28,949 nucleotides of DNA from Actinomycetes bacterium (GCA_029263035.1 JAJCYF010000184.1:1-28949); one strand, 5' to 3'. Shown: positions 1 through 7,599, counted from the stretch's first letter. Notes: generated from the letters alone by a model not told the origin. Program-made: numbers and translations.

Positions 1-248
1 ACGCCGACCACCACCACGACGACCGGTTGGCCTTTTGGTGCGCGGCCCCTGAGGGGGCCCAGATCGAGATGGTGGCCGCGGAGCCCGAGCGGTTCTTCGT
101 CCCGCCCTACGTCGGGGTCCGGGGCTGGCTGGGGGTGCGACTGGACGTCGCGACCGACTGGGACGAGATAGCCGAGATCATTAGGGAGGCATATCGTCAC
201 GTCGCCCCGGCCAAGCTGGTCGCCGGGATGGACGCCGCCGCCCCCTGA
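1..248 (+). CDS. MmcQ/YjbR-like protein, C-terminal part (cut by window edge)
   Basis: The frame is open from the left edge, so the true start lies outside the window. About 80 C-terminal residues are visible. The stretch with PPYVG, GWLGVRLD, a W-D-E-I-A-E helix and a final EAYRHVAPAKL is typical of the C-terminal half of MmcQ/YjbR proteins (PF04237), a small CyaY-like fold often labelled DNA-binding although its function is poorly established. A histidine/aspartate cluster (HHHDDR) lies near the window edge just before it. The TTG at 27 should not be taken as a start, because the family resemblance continues upstream of it. The family call is from pattern recognition, and no role is inferred from the neighbours. 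Confidence 0.7.
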   Translation, partial: ADHHHDDRLAFWCAAPEGAQIEMVAAEPERFFVPPYVGVRGWLGVRLDVATDWDEIAEIIREAYRHVAPAKLVAGMDAAAP

Positions 249-389
249 AGGGCGCAAAGCGGCGAGGTTTGGAGAATGGCTCTTCGGGAAAACTGAGTCG
301 GCCTGAAGAATCTGGGCACAGGCCTGACGCGGCCTGGGGGTACCATTTGTATCTGGTATTCCTGCGGTCGTTAGGACTAAGGTGTCGCC

Positions 390-731
390 ATGTCTTTTCG
401 TTTGATCTTCAAATGTGAGATCTGTAACGACTGCCCGGATGAACTGACCCAGAGCAGCATCGAGCGGCAGTTGCTTCACGCAAGGTTCGGGCAGTGGGTG
501 GATGCCTATCCGGAAAAGTGGCTGATCTGGAGCGGCAACGGCATCTACGGCAAGACCCTGTACGCCTGCGGGCAGCATCGCGGCGAGCTCAAGTCCTTCG
601 TCCGGGAGCACTACGGCGCCATCGGGTGGCACCCCTGGTCGATGACCACCTACCCGTGCCTGCCTCCCGACGACTACGAACGGGCCCGCCGGCGCCTGCG
701 CCACACCGGCTCCAAGTTCACCGCTACCTAG
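390..731 (+). CDS. Conserved actinobacterial protein of unknown function, 113 aa
   Basis: This is a small soluble protein with no signal peptide or membrane segment. It has cysteines near residues 9, 12 and 15 and another near 60 (YACGQHRGELK), which could bind a metal. The middle is rich in aromatic residues (W36, W44, W47 and a GWHPWSM stretch). Cys-x2-Cys and the GW-HPW region resemble a family of short hypothetical proteins I associate with actinobacteria, but I know of no assigned function. The ATG at 390 is preceded by an AAGG-like ribosome site and by a 141-base non-coding gap that could hold its promoter. It converges on the permease gene. The other frame overlapping 494-742 is a shadow: it is arginine-rich and lacks the cysteine pattern. 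Confidence 0.7.
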   Translation: MSFRLIFKCEICNDCPDELTQSSIERQLLHARFGQWVDAYPEKWLIWSGNGIYGKTLYACGQHRGELKSFVREHYGAIGWHPWSMTTYPCLPPDDYERARRRLRHTGSKFTAT

Positions 732-732
732 G

Positions 733-763
733 TTTCAAATAGCTTCCGGCTACTCGGTTGAAA
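733..763. terminator. Possible bidirectional hairpin between convergent genes
   Basis: The 18-base gap between two convergent stops sits in an inverted repeat: TTTCAA (733-738) pairs with TTGAAA (758-763), with an inner TAGC / GCTA stem around a 5-base loop. The A/T-rich outer arms could act as a weak terminator in both directions. The stem is short and imperfect, so the call is tentative. Confidence 0.3.
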
Positions 764-3284
764 TCGCCTCCAGGACGTTAAGACGTGAGGCGCGCCGGGC
801 CGGCGGCATCGCCGCCAGCACACCGGCCACCGCCGCAGCGCCGACATAGGCAACCAGCTGACCGTAGGGAATGGTCAGCTCCGAGATGCCCTCGGACTCC
901 AGGCTTTTGACCAGCGCCCAGCCGAAGAACAGCCCGATCGCCAGACCCAGCACCGCTCCGATGATCGAGATGATGACCGCCTCCCACCGGATCATCCGCC
1001 GGGTCTGGCGGCGAGACATGCCCACCGCCCGCAGAAGACCAAGCTCGCGGGTCCGTTCGAAAACCGACAGGGCAAGGGTGTTGGTAATCCCGAACAGCGC
1101 AATGACCAGCGCCAGTCCCAGCATGGCGCTGACCATCCCGAGCAGCTGATTGACCTGCTCGGCCTGGCTTTCCTTCGTTTCGGTCTGATCCTGCAGCTCC
1201 AGCGCCGGGTAGCCCTCCAGGACCCCGTCGATGGCTTCCCGGGCATCGGCCAGCGCTACGCCTTCCTCTACCTTGACGAAGACCTGCAGGTCGACCTTCT
1301 CGGGGAAATAGGTCTCGTACGTGGGTATGGCCAGCAGATAGTCGGCCTGCACCAGCGACTTGTTGTCGAACAGCCCGGTGATCTCCAGGTCCCGCTCCCC
1401 GGCGGAGGCAAACTCCATGCCCAGCGAGTCCCCCACCTCAATGCCGAGCTCCTCTGCCACGTCTCCGTGAACGAGCACCTCGCCGTCGCCGAGCGATGCC
1501 AGAGAGCCGTCGGTTACGTCGATGTCGGTGACCGCCTCCAGGCTGACCGGATCGATTCCGACTACGAAGGTATTGTTCCCGTCGCGGCGGAACTGGCCCA
1601 GCCGGACCGGCGCAGTCAGCTCGACCTCCGGCAAAGACGCAATGTCGGCGGCCACCTGAGGACTGATAAAGGAGGGAGCGAACCCGCCGGTTGCCACCGT
1701 GAAGTCCGCCTCCAGGGATTCGTCGAGAATCCGGCTGGTGGAGGACTTGATCGACGACCCCAGGATGCTGACCAGCCCCACCAGCGCCAACCCGATCATG
1801 AGAGCGGCGGCGGTGGCGGCGGTGCGCTTGGGATTGCGGGCGGCATTGCGACGGGCCAGCTTCCCGGGCATCCGGAGGACCTGCAACGGATAGCCGATGA
1901 GGTTGGCCAGCTGACCGGAGAACAACGGCGCGAGGATCGCCACCCCCAGGAAGGTGACGAACGCCCCGGCCCCCACCAGCTGAGCCGGCTCCCCAATATC
2001 GCCGTACAGGCCTCCGAACAGGATGCCGGTTCCGGCCAAAGTCACCAGCAGGCCGGCAATGGTCCGCCGGGTCGAGAATCCGGAGACCTTGGGCGCCATC
2101 TCCCGCATAGCGGCCATCGGCGAGATCTTTGCCGCCCGCCGGGCCGGTGCGATTGCCGAGACCAGGGTGACCGAGATCCCCAGAACTGCAGCCACTATTC
2201 CGGTACGCGGCAGAAAAACCAGGTCTTGAGACGGAAGCTCGATGCCGAACGCCTCAAGCATCACCTGAAGCACCAGCGCGATACCAAAACCGGCGAGTAT
2301 GCCGGCGGCCGAGGCCACCAGCCCGATGACCAGCGCCTCAAGGAACACCGCCCCGGTCACCTGCCCTCCGCTGGCCCCCAGTGCCCTCAGCAGGGCGAAC
2401 TCCCGGGTGCGTTGCGCCACGGTGATCGAGAAGGTGTTGAAGATCAGAAAGGCCCCCACGAACAGCGAGATCCCGGCGAAGGCCAGCAGGGCGGTGTTGA
2501 AGAACCCAAGCGCTTCCTTGATGGCGTTGGAGATCTCTGCCGCCACCTCCTGGGCGTCCGCCGCTTCCACGCCGTCGGGAAGGACCCGCTGGATCCGCCG
2601 CCTCAGCTCCTCCGCCGTCACGCCGTCCTCGGCGGCAATGTCGATGCTGTCCACCTGTCCCGGCTTGTTGAACAGCTCCTGGGAGGTCGGCAGGTCGAAG
2701 GTGGCCAGCGTTGCGCCTCCCAGGTTGTCGGCCTCGCCGAAACCGGCGATACCGGAGACCTCGAACTCCCGGGGGCCGATCTGGGTGATCACGGTGACCG
2801 TGTCCCCCAGCTCAAAGCCGTGCTTGTCCGCCGTCGCCGCGTCGACCAGCACCTCACCCGGCCCAACCGGAGCCTCACCCTCCCGGATGACCAGGGAGCC
2901 CTGCGGCTCGTCGTACCAGGCGCCGCCGAGGGTAGGAGCCCCGCCGGTGGTGACCGCTTCACCGTCGTCGGTTACAAACTGCGCGTACCCCTGGATGTTT
3001 CCGGCCGCCGCCTCCACCCCGTCCACGTCCCGGATCGTTTCGATCAGGGACTCGGAAACCGGCTGCCGGCTGCCGCCGAGCTGGCTCTCAAACTCGCTTT
3101 CGGAGCGAACGATGACATCGAGGCCTTCGTTTACGTCGCTGAACAGGCTGTCGAACGAGGCGTTCATCGTGTCGGTTAGGACAAACGTCCCTGCGACGAA
3201 GCCGACTCCCAGCACCACGGCCAGCGCAGTCATCGCAAGCCGCAGCTTTCGGGCCTTGAGATTCTTGAGAGTCAGCTTCCACAT
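750..3284 (-). CDS. ABC transporter permease, FtsX/MacB-like, 844 aa
   Basis: This is the membrane subunit of an ABC exporter of the LolCDE/MacB/FtsX superfamily. One membrane helix (about residues 16-37) is followed by a long extracytoplasmic MacB-type domain (about 40-260). Three helices then form the first FtsX domain (about 262-380, with RTREFALLRALGAS). A second copy follows: helix at about 490-510, extracytoplasmic domain, and a C-terminal FtsX domain ending in PPARRASRLNVLEAISTE. The duplicated architecture at about 850 residues is usual for actinobacterial FtsX-like permeases. The ATPase gene lies immediately upstream, with three bases between its stop and this ATG, so the two are co-translated. 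The substrate cannot be told from the sequence; the family exports lipoproteins, lipids or peptides or responds to envelope stress. Confidence 0.93.
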   Translation of the reverse strand: MWKLTLKNLKARKLRLAMTALAVVLGVGFVAGTFVLTDTMNASFDSLFSDVNEGLDVIVRSESEFESQLGGSRQPVSESLIETIRDVDGVEAAAGNIQGYAQFVTDDGEAVTTGGAPTLGGAWYDEPQGSLVIREGEAPVGPGEVLVDAATADKHGFELGDTVTVITQIGPREFEVSGIAGFGEADNLGGATLATFDLPTSQELFNKPGQVDSIDIAAEDGVTAEELRRRIQRVLPDGVEAADAQEVAAEISNAIKEALGFFNTALLAFAGISLFVGAFLIFNTFSITVAQRTREFALLRALGASGGQVTGAVFLEALVIGLVASAAGILAGFGIALVLQVMLEAFGIELPSQDLVFLPRTGIVAAVLGISVTLVSAIAPARRAAKISPMAAMREMAPKVSGFSTRRTIAGLLVTLAGTGILFGGLYGDIGEPAQLVGAGAFVTFLGVAILAPLFSGQLANLIGYPLQVLRMPGKLARRNAARNPKRTAATAAALMIGLALVGLVSILGSSIKSSTSRILDESLEADFTVATGGFAPSFISPQVAADIASLPEVELTAPVRLGQFRRDGNNTFVVGIDPVSLEAVTDIDVTDGSLASLGDGEVLVHGDVAEELGIEVGDSLGMEFASAGERDLEITGLFDNKSLVQADYLLAIPTYETYFPEKVDLQVFVKVEEGVALADAREAIDGVLEGYPALELQDQTETKESQAEQVNQLLGMVSAMLGLALVIALFGITNTLALSVFERTRELGLLRAVGMSRRQTRRMIRWEAVIISIIGAVLGLAIGLFFGWALVKSLESEGISELTIPYGQLVAYVGAAAVAGVLAAMPPARRASRLNVLEAISTE

Positions 3285-3287
3285 GGG

Positions 3288-4067
3288 TCAGCTCTCAAGG
3301 TTCTTGATGAGGTCCAGGATCTGGTCCACCTTCGGATCCAGCATCTCCTCAACCACCCTGCCGTCCGCCAGGAACACCACCCGGTCGGCGATGCTGGCGG
3401 CGAAGGGGTCGTGGGTAACCATGACTATCGTCTGGCCGAACTCGTCCACCGTCCTGCGAAGAAAGTCGAGCAACTCGTGCCCGCGCCGGGAGTCCAGGTT
3501 GCCCGTGGGCTCGTCGGCGAAGACGATCTCCGGCCGGCTCGCCAGCGCCCGGGCGGCGGCAACCCTCTGCTGCTGCCCGCCGGAAAGCTCCCCCGGCAGG
3601 TGGTGAAGACGGTCCCCGAGCCCCACGGTAGAGATCAGGTACTCCATCCATTTTTTGTCGGGGGATTTCTTGGCCAGGTCCATCGGAAGCGTGATGTTCT
3701 CCAGGGCGTTCAGGGTCGGCACCAGGTTGAACGCCTGAAAGATGAATCCCACCTTGTCCCGGCGAAGCCGGGTTCGCTCCTTCTCGTCCAGGCCGGAGAT
3801 CTCGACTCCGCCGACGAAGACCTTGCCCGAGGTAAGGTCGTCCAGCGCCGCCACGCACTGCAGCAGGGTGGATTTGCCCGAGCCCGAGGGGCCCATGATC
3901 GCGGTAAACGTGCCCTTGGGGACCACCAGGCTGACGCCGTCGAGCGCACGCACCGCGGCTTCGCCCTCCCCGTAGATCTTTACGAGGTCAACGGCCACCA
4001 CCGCTGCCCGGCTCAACAGGTCCTGTACGCTGCCCGGCGCTGCAGAGTCAGTGCTCTGAAGACTCAT
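3288..4067 (-). CDS. ABC transporter ATP-binding protein, LolD/MacB-like, 259 aa
   Basis: This is the cytoplasmic ATPase that powers the FtsX-like permease encoded directly downstream. All nucleotide-binding motifs are present: Walker A GPSGSGKST (59-67), Q-loop glutamine in FQAFNLVPT (about 111), signature LSGGQQQR (161-168), Walker B IVFADEP (181-187) with the catalytic glutamate, and switch histidine in VTHD (219). The TLNALENITLPMD stretch after the Q-loop is typical of the LolD/MacB/FtsE group. An N-terminal extension of about 22 residues before the domain has no obvious function. The ATG is preceded by a G-rich AGGGGGG ribosome site at a suitable distance. The 107-base gap upstream probably carries the promoter of the pair. 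Confidence 0.95.
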   Translation of the reverse strand: MSLQSTDSAAPGSVQDLLSRAAVVAVDLVKIYGEGEAAVRALDGVSLVVPKGTFTAIMGPSGSGKSTLLQCVAALDDLTSGKVFVGGVEISGLDEKERTRLRRDKVGFIFQAFNLVPTLNALENITLPMDLAKKSPDKKWMEYLISTVGLGDRLHHLPGELSGGQQQRVAAARALASRPEIVFADEPTGNLDSRRGHELLDFLRRTVDEFGQTIVMVTHDPFAASIADRVVFLADGRVVEEMLDPKVDQILDLIKNLES

Positions 4068-4145
4068 AAACCCCCCTGAATATGCTCGTCCGGCCGTCGC
4101 ATTTCAGACGGGCCCTGCACAACGGTACCAGGGGTTTAATTACAT

Positions 4146-4162
4146 TCGGGCAGCCTGCCCGA
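4146..4162. terminator. Perfect inverted repeat after the TauE/SafE gene
   Basis: TCGGGCAG and CTGCCCGA form a perfect 8-base inverted repeat around a single base. It begins 12 bases beyond the stop of the minus-strand exporter gene. On that strand it is followed by the A/T-rich ATGTAATTAA rather than a clean T-run. It may terminate the exporter transcript ahead of the ABC operon, or be an operator for the ABC genes. Confidence 0.35.
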
Positions 4163-4174
4163 GTTGCCCGGGCA

Positions 4175-4939
4175 CTAGCCTGCCGCGATCCTCACAATTG
4201 CCAGAATTCCCACCCCCAGAACCGCCGCCCTGAGGACCGCAGCCGGCAGGCGCCGGCCCACCCGGGCTCCGATCTGACCGCCGATCACCGAACCGGTTCC
4301 GAGCAGTAGGGCGACCTGCCAGGAGACGTCGGCCACCAGGATGAACAGAATCGCCGGGATGATGTTCACGGTGGCGGCAATCACGTTCTTGGCGGCATTG
4401 ACGCGCTGAAGGTGCTCATTCAAACCGATGCCCAGAAGTCCCAGGAGCAGTACCCCCTGGGCCGCGCCGAAGTAGCCGCCGTAGATACCGGACAGGTAGA
4501 CCCCCACCAGCAAGCCCCACCCGACGTCGCGTTTGGGAGCCCCCGCCTCCGCCTGCCTTCGCAGCAGCCGCCGGGCGATCGCCGGCTGGAGCAGGACGAG
4601 CACGCAGGCCAGGGCGATGAGAAAGGGGACCACTCCCTCGAATACCGCCTCGGGCATGGCCAGCAGGATCAGTCCACCCGACAGCCCGCCCAGGCCCGCG
4701 GCCGCGCAGAGGCGCACCAGGCGCGTTCGCTGGCCTTCCAGCTCCCGCCGGTAACCGAAAGCACCGGAGACCGATCCCGGAATCAGGCCGACGGTGTTGC
4801 TGACGTTGGCGACCACCGGGGGGTACCCGATAGCCAGCAGCAGGGGGAATGTGATCAACGAACCGGCCCCGACGATGGTGTTGATCGCTCCGGCGGCCAT
4901 GCCTCCCATCAACACCGCGGCCTGTTCCCAGCCGGTCAC
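4175..4939 (-). CDS. TauE/SafE family membrane exporter, 254 aa
   Basis: This is a polytopic membrane protein of the TSUP (TauE/SafE) family, proposed to export sulfite, sulfonates or other small anions. The N-terminal repeat shows the family pattern GAGSLITFPLLLAIGYPPVVAN followed by NTVGLIPG, and the second half repeats it (GGYFGAAQGVLL, LNEHLQRVNAAKNVIA). About eight hydrophobic segments are spread over its length, which is normal for the family. It starts 7 bases after a small acidic ORF on the same strand and 73 bases plus that ORF after arsM, so it may be transcribed with the arsenic genes. A direct role in arsenic handling is not shown by the sequence. The substrate is unknown. Confidence 0.85.
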   Translation of the reverse strand: MTGWEQAAVLMGGMAAGAINTIVGAGSLITFPLLLAIGYPPVVANVSNTVGLIPGSVSGAFGYRRELEGQRTRLVRLCAAAGLGGLSGGLILLAMPEAVFEGVVPFLIALACVLVLLQPAIARRLLRRQAEAGAPKRDVGWGLLVGVYLSGIYGGYFGAAQGVLLLGLLGIGLNEHLQRVNAAKNVIAATVNIIPAILFILVADVSWQVALLLGTGSVIGGQIGARVGRRLPAAVLRAAVLGVGILAIVRIAAG

Positions 4940-4946
4940 CTTGGTT

Positions 4947-5195
4947 TCACCCCGCCGGCGTCCCCGGCGACCCGGGCCCGGCCTCGTCTGGTTCGCCTTC
5001 GGGCCGCGCCGTCGCCGTCCGCCTGGCGGCAGACTCGCGCATCGCCTTCAGGTTTTCGGCCACGTCGTCCGGCTCCAGATCCGCAGACAGCTGATCCGGA
5101 GGCCCGGAGACCAGTGCCTCCTGCTCGAAGAACTCCCTGCGGTCGGCCACCACCGGAATGTCGAAGTCAAATCCCTTGTCATCTTCGGCGCCCAT
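4947..5195 (-). CDS. Small acidic protein of unknown function, 82 aa
   Basis: This is a short, charged protein without membrane segments. The first 50 residues are acidic and have a defined character (FDFDIPVVADRREFFEQEAL, then DLEPDDVAENLKAMRESAARR). The last 25 are Pro/Gly/Ala/Glu-rich and probably disordered. The gene sits between arsM and the TauE/SafE gene on the same strand, with 7 bases to the latter, which supports it as a real operon member. The only in-frame ATG is at 5195 and an in-frame stop lies shortly upstream. The ribosome site is only a run of seven Gs. I do not recognise a family. Overlapping frames in this stretch are longer but compositionally poor. Confidence 0.5.
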   Translation of the reverse strand: MGAEDDKGFDFDIPVVADRREFFEQEALVSGPPDQLSADLEPDDVAENLKAMRESAARRTATARPEGEPDEAGPGSPGTPAG

Positions 5196-5268
5196 GCCAG
5201 CCCCCCCAAAGTCCGGTCGGATGATGGACTAGAGGCTAGCAGGCGCCCGGGCAATTCCCGGACCGCGC

Positions 5269-6003
5269 CTACCCCGGCTTGCGAGCCCGGATGATGGCCG
5301 AACCTGCGCTGCGATGGACCCGGTGGGTCTGCTCTATGTCGCCCTCGACCAGGCCGGCTGCCCGGAGGTGGTTCAGGAACTCGCTCCGGGTGAGAGCGCC
5401 GGCCACGCAACCGGTCCACTGCTGCATGTCACGGCGGGTCTCGTCGTCCATGTCGTCGTCGGCGATGACGTCGCTGACCGCGAACCGGCCCCCGGGGCGG
5501 AGCACCCGGGCGACCTCGGCCAGAACCTTCGCCTTGTCCGAGGAGAGGTTGATCACACAGTTGGAGATCACCACATCGACCGATGCGTCCGGCAACGGGA
5601 TCTGCTCGATGTGACCCTTGAGGAACTCCACGTTGCCGGCCCCTGCCTGATTCGCGTTGCTCCGGGCAATAGCCAGCATCTCGTCGGTCATGTCCAATCC
5701 GTAGGCCTTTCCCGACGGCCCGACCCTCCCGGCGGACAAGAGGACGTCGATTCCGCCGCCCGATCCCAGATCCAGGACCACCTCGCCCGGCTGCAACTCG
5801 GCGATAGCGGTCGGGTTGCCGCAGCCCAGCGATGCGATGGCCGCAAGTTCGGGGAGGGCCGCCAGGTCCTTCTCCGCGTACCCCGACGGACCGAAGCAGC
5901 ACTCGCTTCCTTCGCCGCAACAGCTGACTCCTCCACCGGTGGCCACCACCGCCAGCTCGGCGTACCGGCTGCGTACTTCATCACGAACGTCGGTTGGTTC
6001 CAC
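5269..6003 (-). CDS. arsM: Arsenite methyltransferase ArsM
   Basis: This is an S-adenosylmethionine-dependent methyltransferase that converts As(III) to methylated, partly volatile arsenicals in the cytoplasm. The SAM-binding motif VLDLGSGGGIDVLLSA is clear. The arsenite-binding cysteines are visible in SLGCGNP, ISNCVINL and QWTGCVAGAL and correspond in context to Cys72, Cys174 and Cys224 of the algal ArsM. An additional N-terminal pair of cysteine doublets (SCCG and ECCFG) is common in bacterial members. The frame opens at an ATG at 6024, but AAGGAGA lies inside that extension, 6 bases before a GTG at 6001-6003. I prefer the GTG, giving 244 residues and a 13-base gap after arsC. It is co-transcribed with aquaporin and arsC. 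Confidence 0.92.
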   Translation of the reverse strand: MEPTDVRDEVRSRYAELAVVATGGGVSCCGEGSECCFGPSGYAEKDLAALPELAAIASLGCGNPTAIAELQPGEVVLDLGSGGGIDVLLSAGRVGPSGKAYGLDMTDEMLAIARSNANQAGAGNVEFLKGHIEQIPLPDASVDVVISNCVINLSSDKAKVLAEVARVLRPGGRFAVSDVIADDDMDDETRRDMQQWTGCVAGALTRSEFLNHLRAAGLVEGDIEQTHRVHRSAGSAIIRARKPG

Positions 6004-6009
6004 TACGTC

Positions 6010-6016
6010 TCTCCTT
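6010..6016 (-). promoter_or_regulatory. Ribosome binding site that places the arsM start at GTG 6003
   Basis: AAGGAGA on the minus strand lies directly after the arsC stop codon and 6 bases before GTG. If translation began at the ATG at 6024, this strong site would be inside the coding region and the ATG would have no ribosome site of its own. Confidence 0.6.
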
Positions 6017-6424
6017 TTAGCCATCGGCCGTCAACTGATCTATCAACCGGCGTACCCGCCGATCGATCTCATCTCTGATGGAACGGACGCTGTCGACGCC
6101 CTGCCCATGGGGGTCGTCCAGCTTCCAGTCCTCGTAGCGCTTGCCGGGGTAGACCGGGCATACATCTCCGCAGCCCATCGTGATCACGACGTCCGCCGCC
6201 CGGACCCCCTCGTCGGTGAGCGGTTTCGGGAACTCCTGGGACAGATCCAGGCCGGCCTCGGCCATGACCTGGAGAACCGCCGGGTTGATGCTGTCCGCCG
6301 GGGCGCTGCCGGCGGATCGGACGAGCACCCGGCCCCCTGCGTGGTGGCTGAGGAGTGCTGCAGCCATCTGCGACCGTCCGGCGTTGTGAACGCAGACAAA
6401 AAGCACCTCAGGCACCGCCTTCAT
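6017..6424 (-). CDS. arsC: Arsenate reductase, low-molecular-weight phosphatase type (ArsC)
   Basis: This enzyme reduces As(V) to As(III) using thioredoxin- or mycothiol-type thiols. It is 135 residues, typical for the LMW-PTP-fold arsenate reductases. The P-loop CVHNAGRSQ holds the nucleophilic Cys11 and Arg17. MGCGDVCPVYPGKRYEDW supplies the resolving cysteines (about 85 and 89), followed by the LDDPHGQ acid loop. The ATG at 6424 has GGAGG five bases upstream. A longer in-frame extension exists, but it overlaps the aquaporin gene and looks unrelated. The start overlaps the last 17 bases of the aquaporin gene, so the two are translationally coupled. arsM follows immediately. The aquaporin - arsC order mirrors the aqpS-arsC arrangement known from Sinorhizobium. 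Confidence 0.95.
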   Translation of the reverse strand: MKAVPEVLFVCVHNAGRSQMAAALLSHHAGGRVLVRSAGSAPADSINPAVLQVMAEAGLDLSQEFPKPLTDEGVRAADVVITMGCGDVCPVYPGKRYEDWKLDDPHGQGVDSVRSIRDEIDRRVRRLIDQLTADG

Positions 6425-7157
6425 CGTTACCTCCCACCATTCTTGGAACAACGACAGACCCGGCCGACGCCTCCATTGCCGGGTACAAAACTCGAATGGC
6501 GGCCACCGCCAGGGCACCGCCGATGACCTGAGCGGCGATAAACGCCGGAGCCGACGATGGGGAGATTCCGGTGAAGGTGTCCGAGAGCGTTCGGCCGGCC
6601 GTCACCGCCGGGTTCGCGAAGCTGGTGGAGGCGGTGAAGAAGTAGGCGCCGCCGATGTAGGCGCCCACCGCAAAAGGGGCCGCCGAGCTGCGGCCTGATC
6701 GAACGACACCGAAGATCACCAGCAGCAGCCCGAAGGTTGCGACGACCTCCGCCAGCCAAAGAGGGCCGGAGGAACGGGTGGTTGAAGAGAGTTCGATTGC
6801 CGACAGCCCGAACATGAGGTTGGCTACCACCGCACCGGTCCCGGCACCGAGAAGCTGGGCCAGCACATAGGCGCCGGCCGCATTGGGCGCAATCCCCCGA
6901 AACACCAGGTTGGCCAGGGTAACCGCCGGGTTGAGGTGGGCACCCGACACGGGACCGACCGCCAGGATGACCGCAACCAGGACGCCGGCGGTTGCGGCAG
7001 CGTTCTGAAGCAGTTGCAGACCCGCATCATCCGGCGACAGCCGGACCGCCATGATTCCAGAACCGATGACTCCAGCGGTGAGGAAGGCAGTTCCCACAAA
7101 CTCGGCAAAAGTACGCCGGTACAGGTTGACCGCAGTGTCCACACCCGAGCTCCACAT
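6408..7157 (-). CDS. Aquaporin/glyceroporin, AqpS-like arsenite channel
   Basis: This is a MIP-family membrane channel of 249 residues with six hydrophobic helices. Both half-helix motifs are present: HLNPAVT (NPA at about 76-78) and FANPAVTAGR (NPA at about 182-184). The residue directly after the second NPA is valine, where water-selective aquaporins have the selectivity-filter arginine; this fits a wider filter that could pass As(OH)3. The gene is first in an operon with arsC and arsM and divergent from arsR, so export of arsenite down its gradient is the likely job. The ATG at 7157 has no clear ribosome site; GTG at codon 6 is an alternative. The family is certain, while the substrate is inferred from context. 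Confidence 0.92.
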   Translation of the reverse strand: MWSSGVDTAVNLYRRTFAEFVGTAFLTAGVIGSGIMAVRLSPDDAGLQLLQNAAATAGVLVAVILAVGPVSGAHLNPAVTLANLVFRGIAPNAAGAYVLAQLLGAGTGAVVANLMFGLSAIELSSTTRSSGPLWLAEVVATFGLLLVIFGVVRSGRSSAAPFAVGAYIGGAYFFTASTSFANPAVTAGRTLSDTFTGISPSSAPAFIAAQVIGGALAVAAIRVLYPAMEASAGSVVVPRMVGGNDEGGA

Positions 7158-7215
7158 CGACGCTGATCAATATCGGCATCTTGGCAGATGCATCGATATC
7201 CGTCAATATAGGGGG
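7158..7215. promoter_or_regulatory. Interlocked divergent ars promoters with likely ArsR operator
   Basis: On the plus strand TTGGCA (7181-7186), a 17-base spacer and CAATAT (7204-7209) end six bases before the arsR ATG, which would make arsR leaderless. On the minus strand TTGACG (7201-7206), a 17-base spacer and CAAGAT (7178-7183) drive the aquaporin operon. Each -35 overlaps the other promoter's -10. The centre is an inverted repeat, GCATCT-TGGC-AGATGC (7176-7191), flanked by TATCG and CGATA. ArsR bound here would block both directions. The elements are read by eye. Confidence 0.6.
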
Positions 7216-7590
7216 ATGAAGCACGAGCTTGGAGTGATTCAGGACCCCGAAGGTGATGACTGCTGCCCCGCCCCGCTGGAGCCGCCCCTCTCGGAGGCAC
7301 AGGCGGCAGCCCTCACTCGGGGATTCGCCGCCCTGTCCGATCCCGCAAGGCTCAGGCTCTTCTCACTGATCGCGTCGCAGCCGGGCCAGGTGTGCGCCTG
7401 CTCACTGGTTGAGCCGGTGGGGCGCTCGCAGCCAACCGTCAGCCATCACCTCAAGGTCCTTTACGAGGCGGGCCTGGTCGACAAGGAGCGGAGGGGCTCC
7501 TGGATCTGGTACTGGGCGGTTCCCGGAAGGATTGATGAGCTGGTCGCCGCTCTCGGTCTCCCGGTGCATGCCGGGTCTTCCCGGCCCTAG
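7216..7590 (+). CDS. arsR: ArsR/SmtB-family arsenite-responsive repressor
   Basis: This is a 124-residue winged-helix repressor that releases DNA when As(III) binds. The DNA-reading helix region GRSQPTVSHHLKVLYEAGLV is canonical. Likely As(III) ligands are the N-terminal Cys16-Cys17 pair (DDCCPAP) and the cysteines in QVCACSL (60 and 62). This resembles the Cys15/16/55 arrangement of Corynebacterium glutamicum ArsR rather than the plain CxC site of the E. coli protein. I chose the ATG at 7216 because it follows a -10 element by six bases (a leaderless start) and the family begins here. The frame stays open further upstream through the divergent promoter, which is not plausible coding. It is divergent from the aquaporin-arsC-arsM operon, with an MFS gene downstream. 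Confidence 0.93.
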   Translation: MKHELGVIQDPEGDDCCPAPLEPPLSEAQAAALTRGFAALSDPARLRLFSLIASQPGQVCACSLVEPVGRSQPTVSHHLKVLYEAGLVDKERRGSWIWYWAVPGRIDELVAALGLPVHAGSSRP

Positions 7591-7599
7591 ACCGTCTCC

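Noticed and set aside
249..389. RNA gene or repeat in the first intergenic gap
   Set aside because: I see no tRNA-like cloverleaf, repeat or clear terminator; only a weak possible promoter for the gene at 390.
1467..3179. A 570-codon open frame antisense to the FtsX-like permease
   Set aside because: It is rich in Arg, Gly, Gln and His, has no family motif, and lies opposite a clearly conserved gene; it is a GC-rich shadow frame.
2299..3606. A 435-codon plus-strand open frame across the permease/ATPase junction
   Set aside because: Its Ser/Ala/Pro/Arg-rich composition is typical of a reverse-complement shadow, and both real genes are unambiguous.
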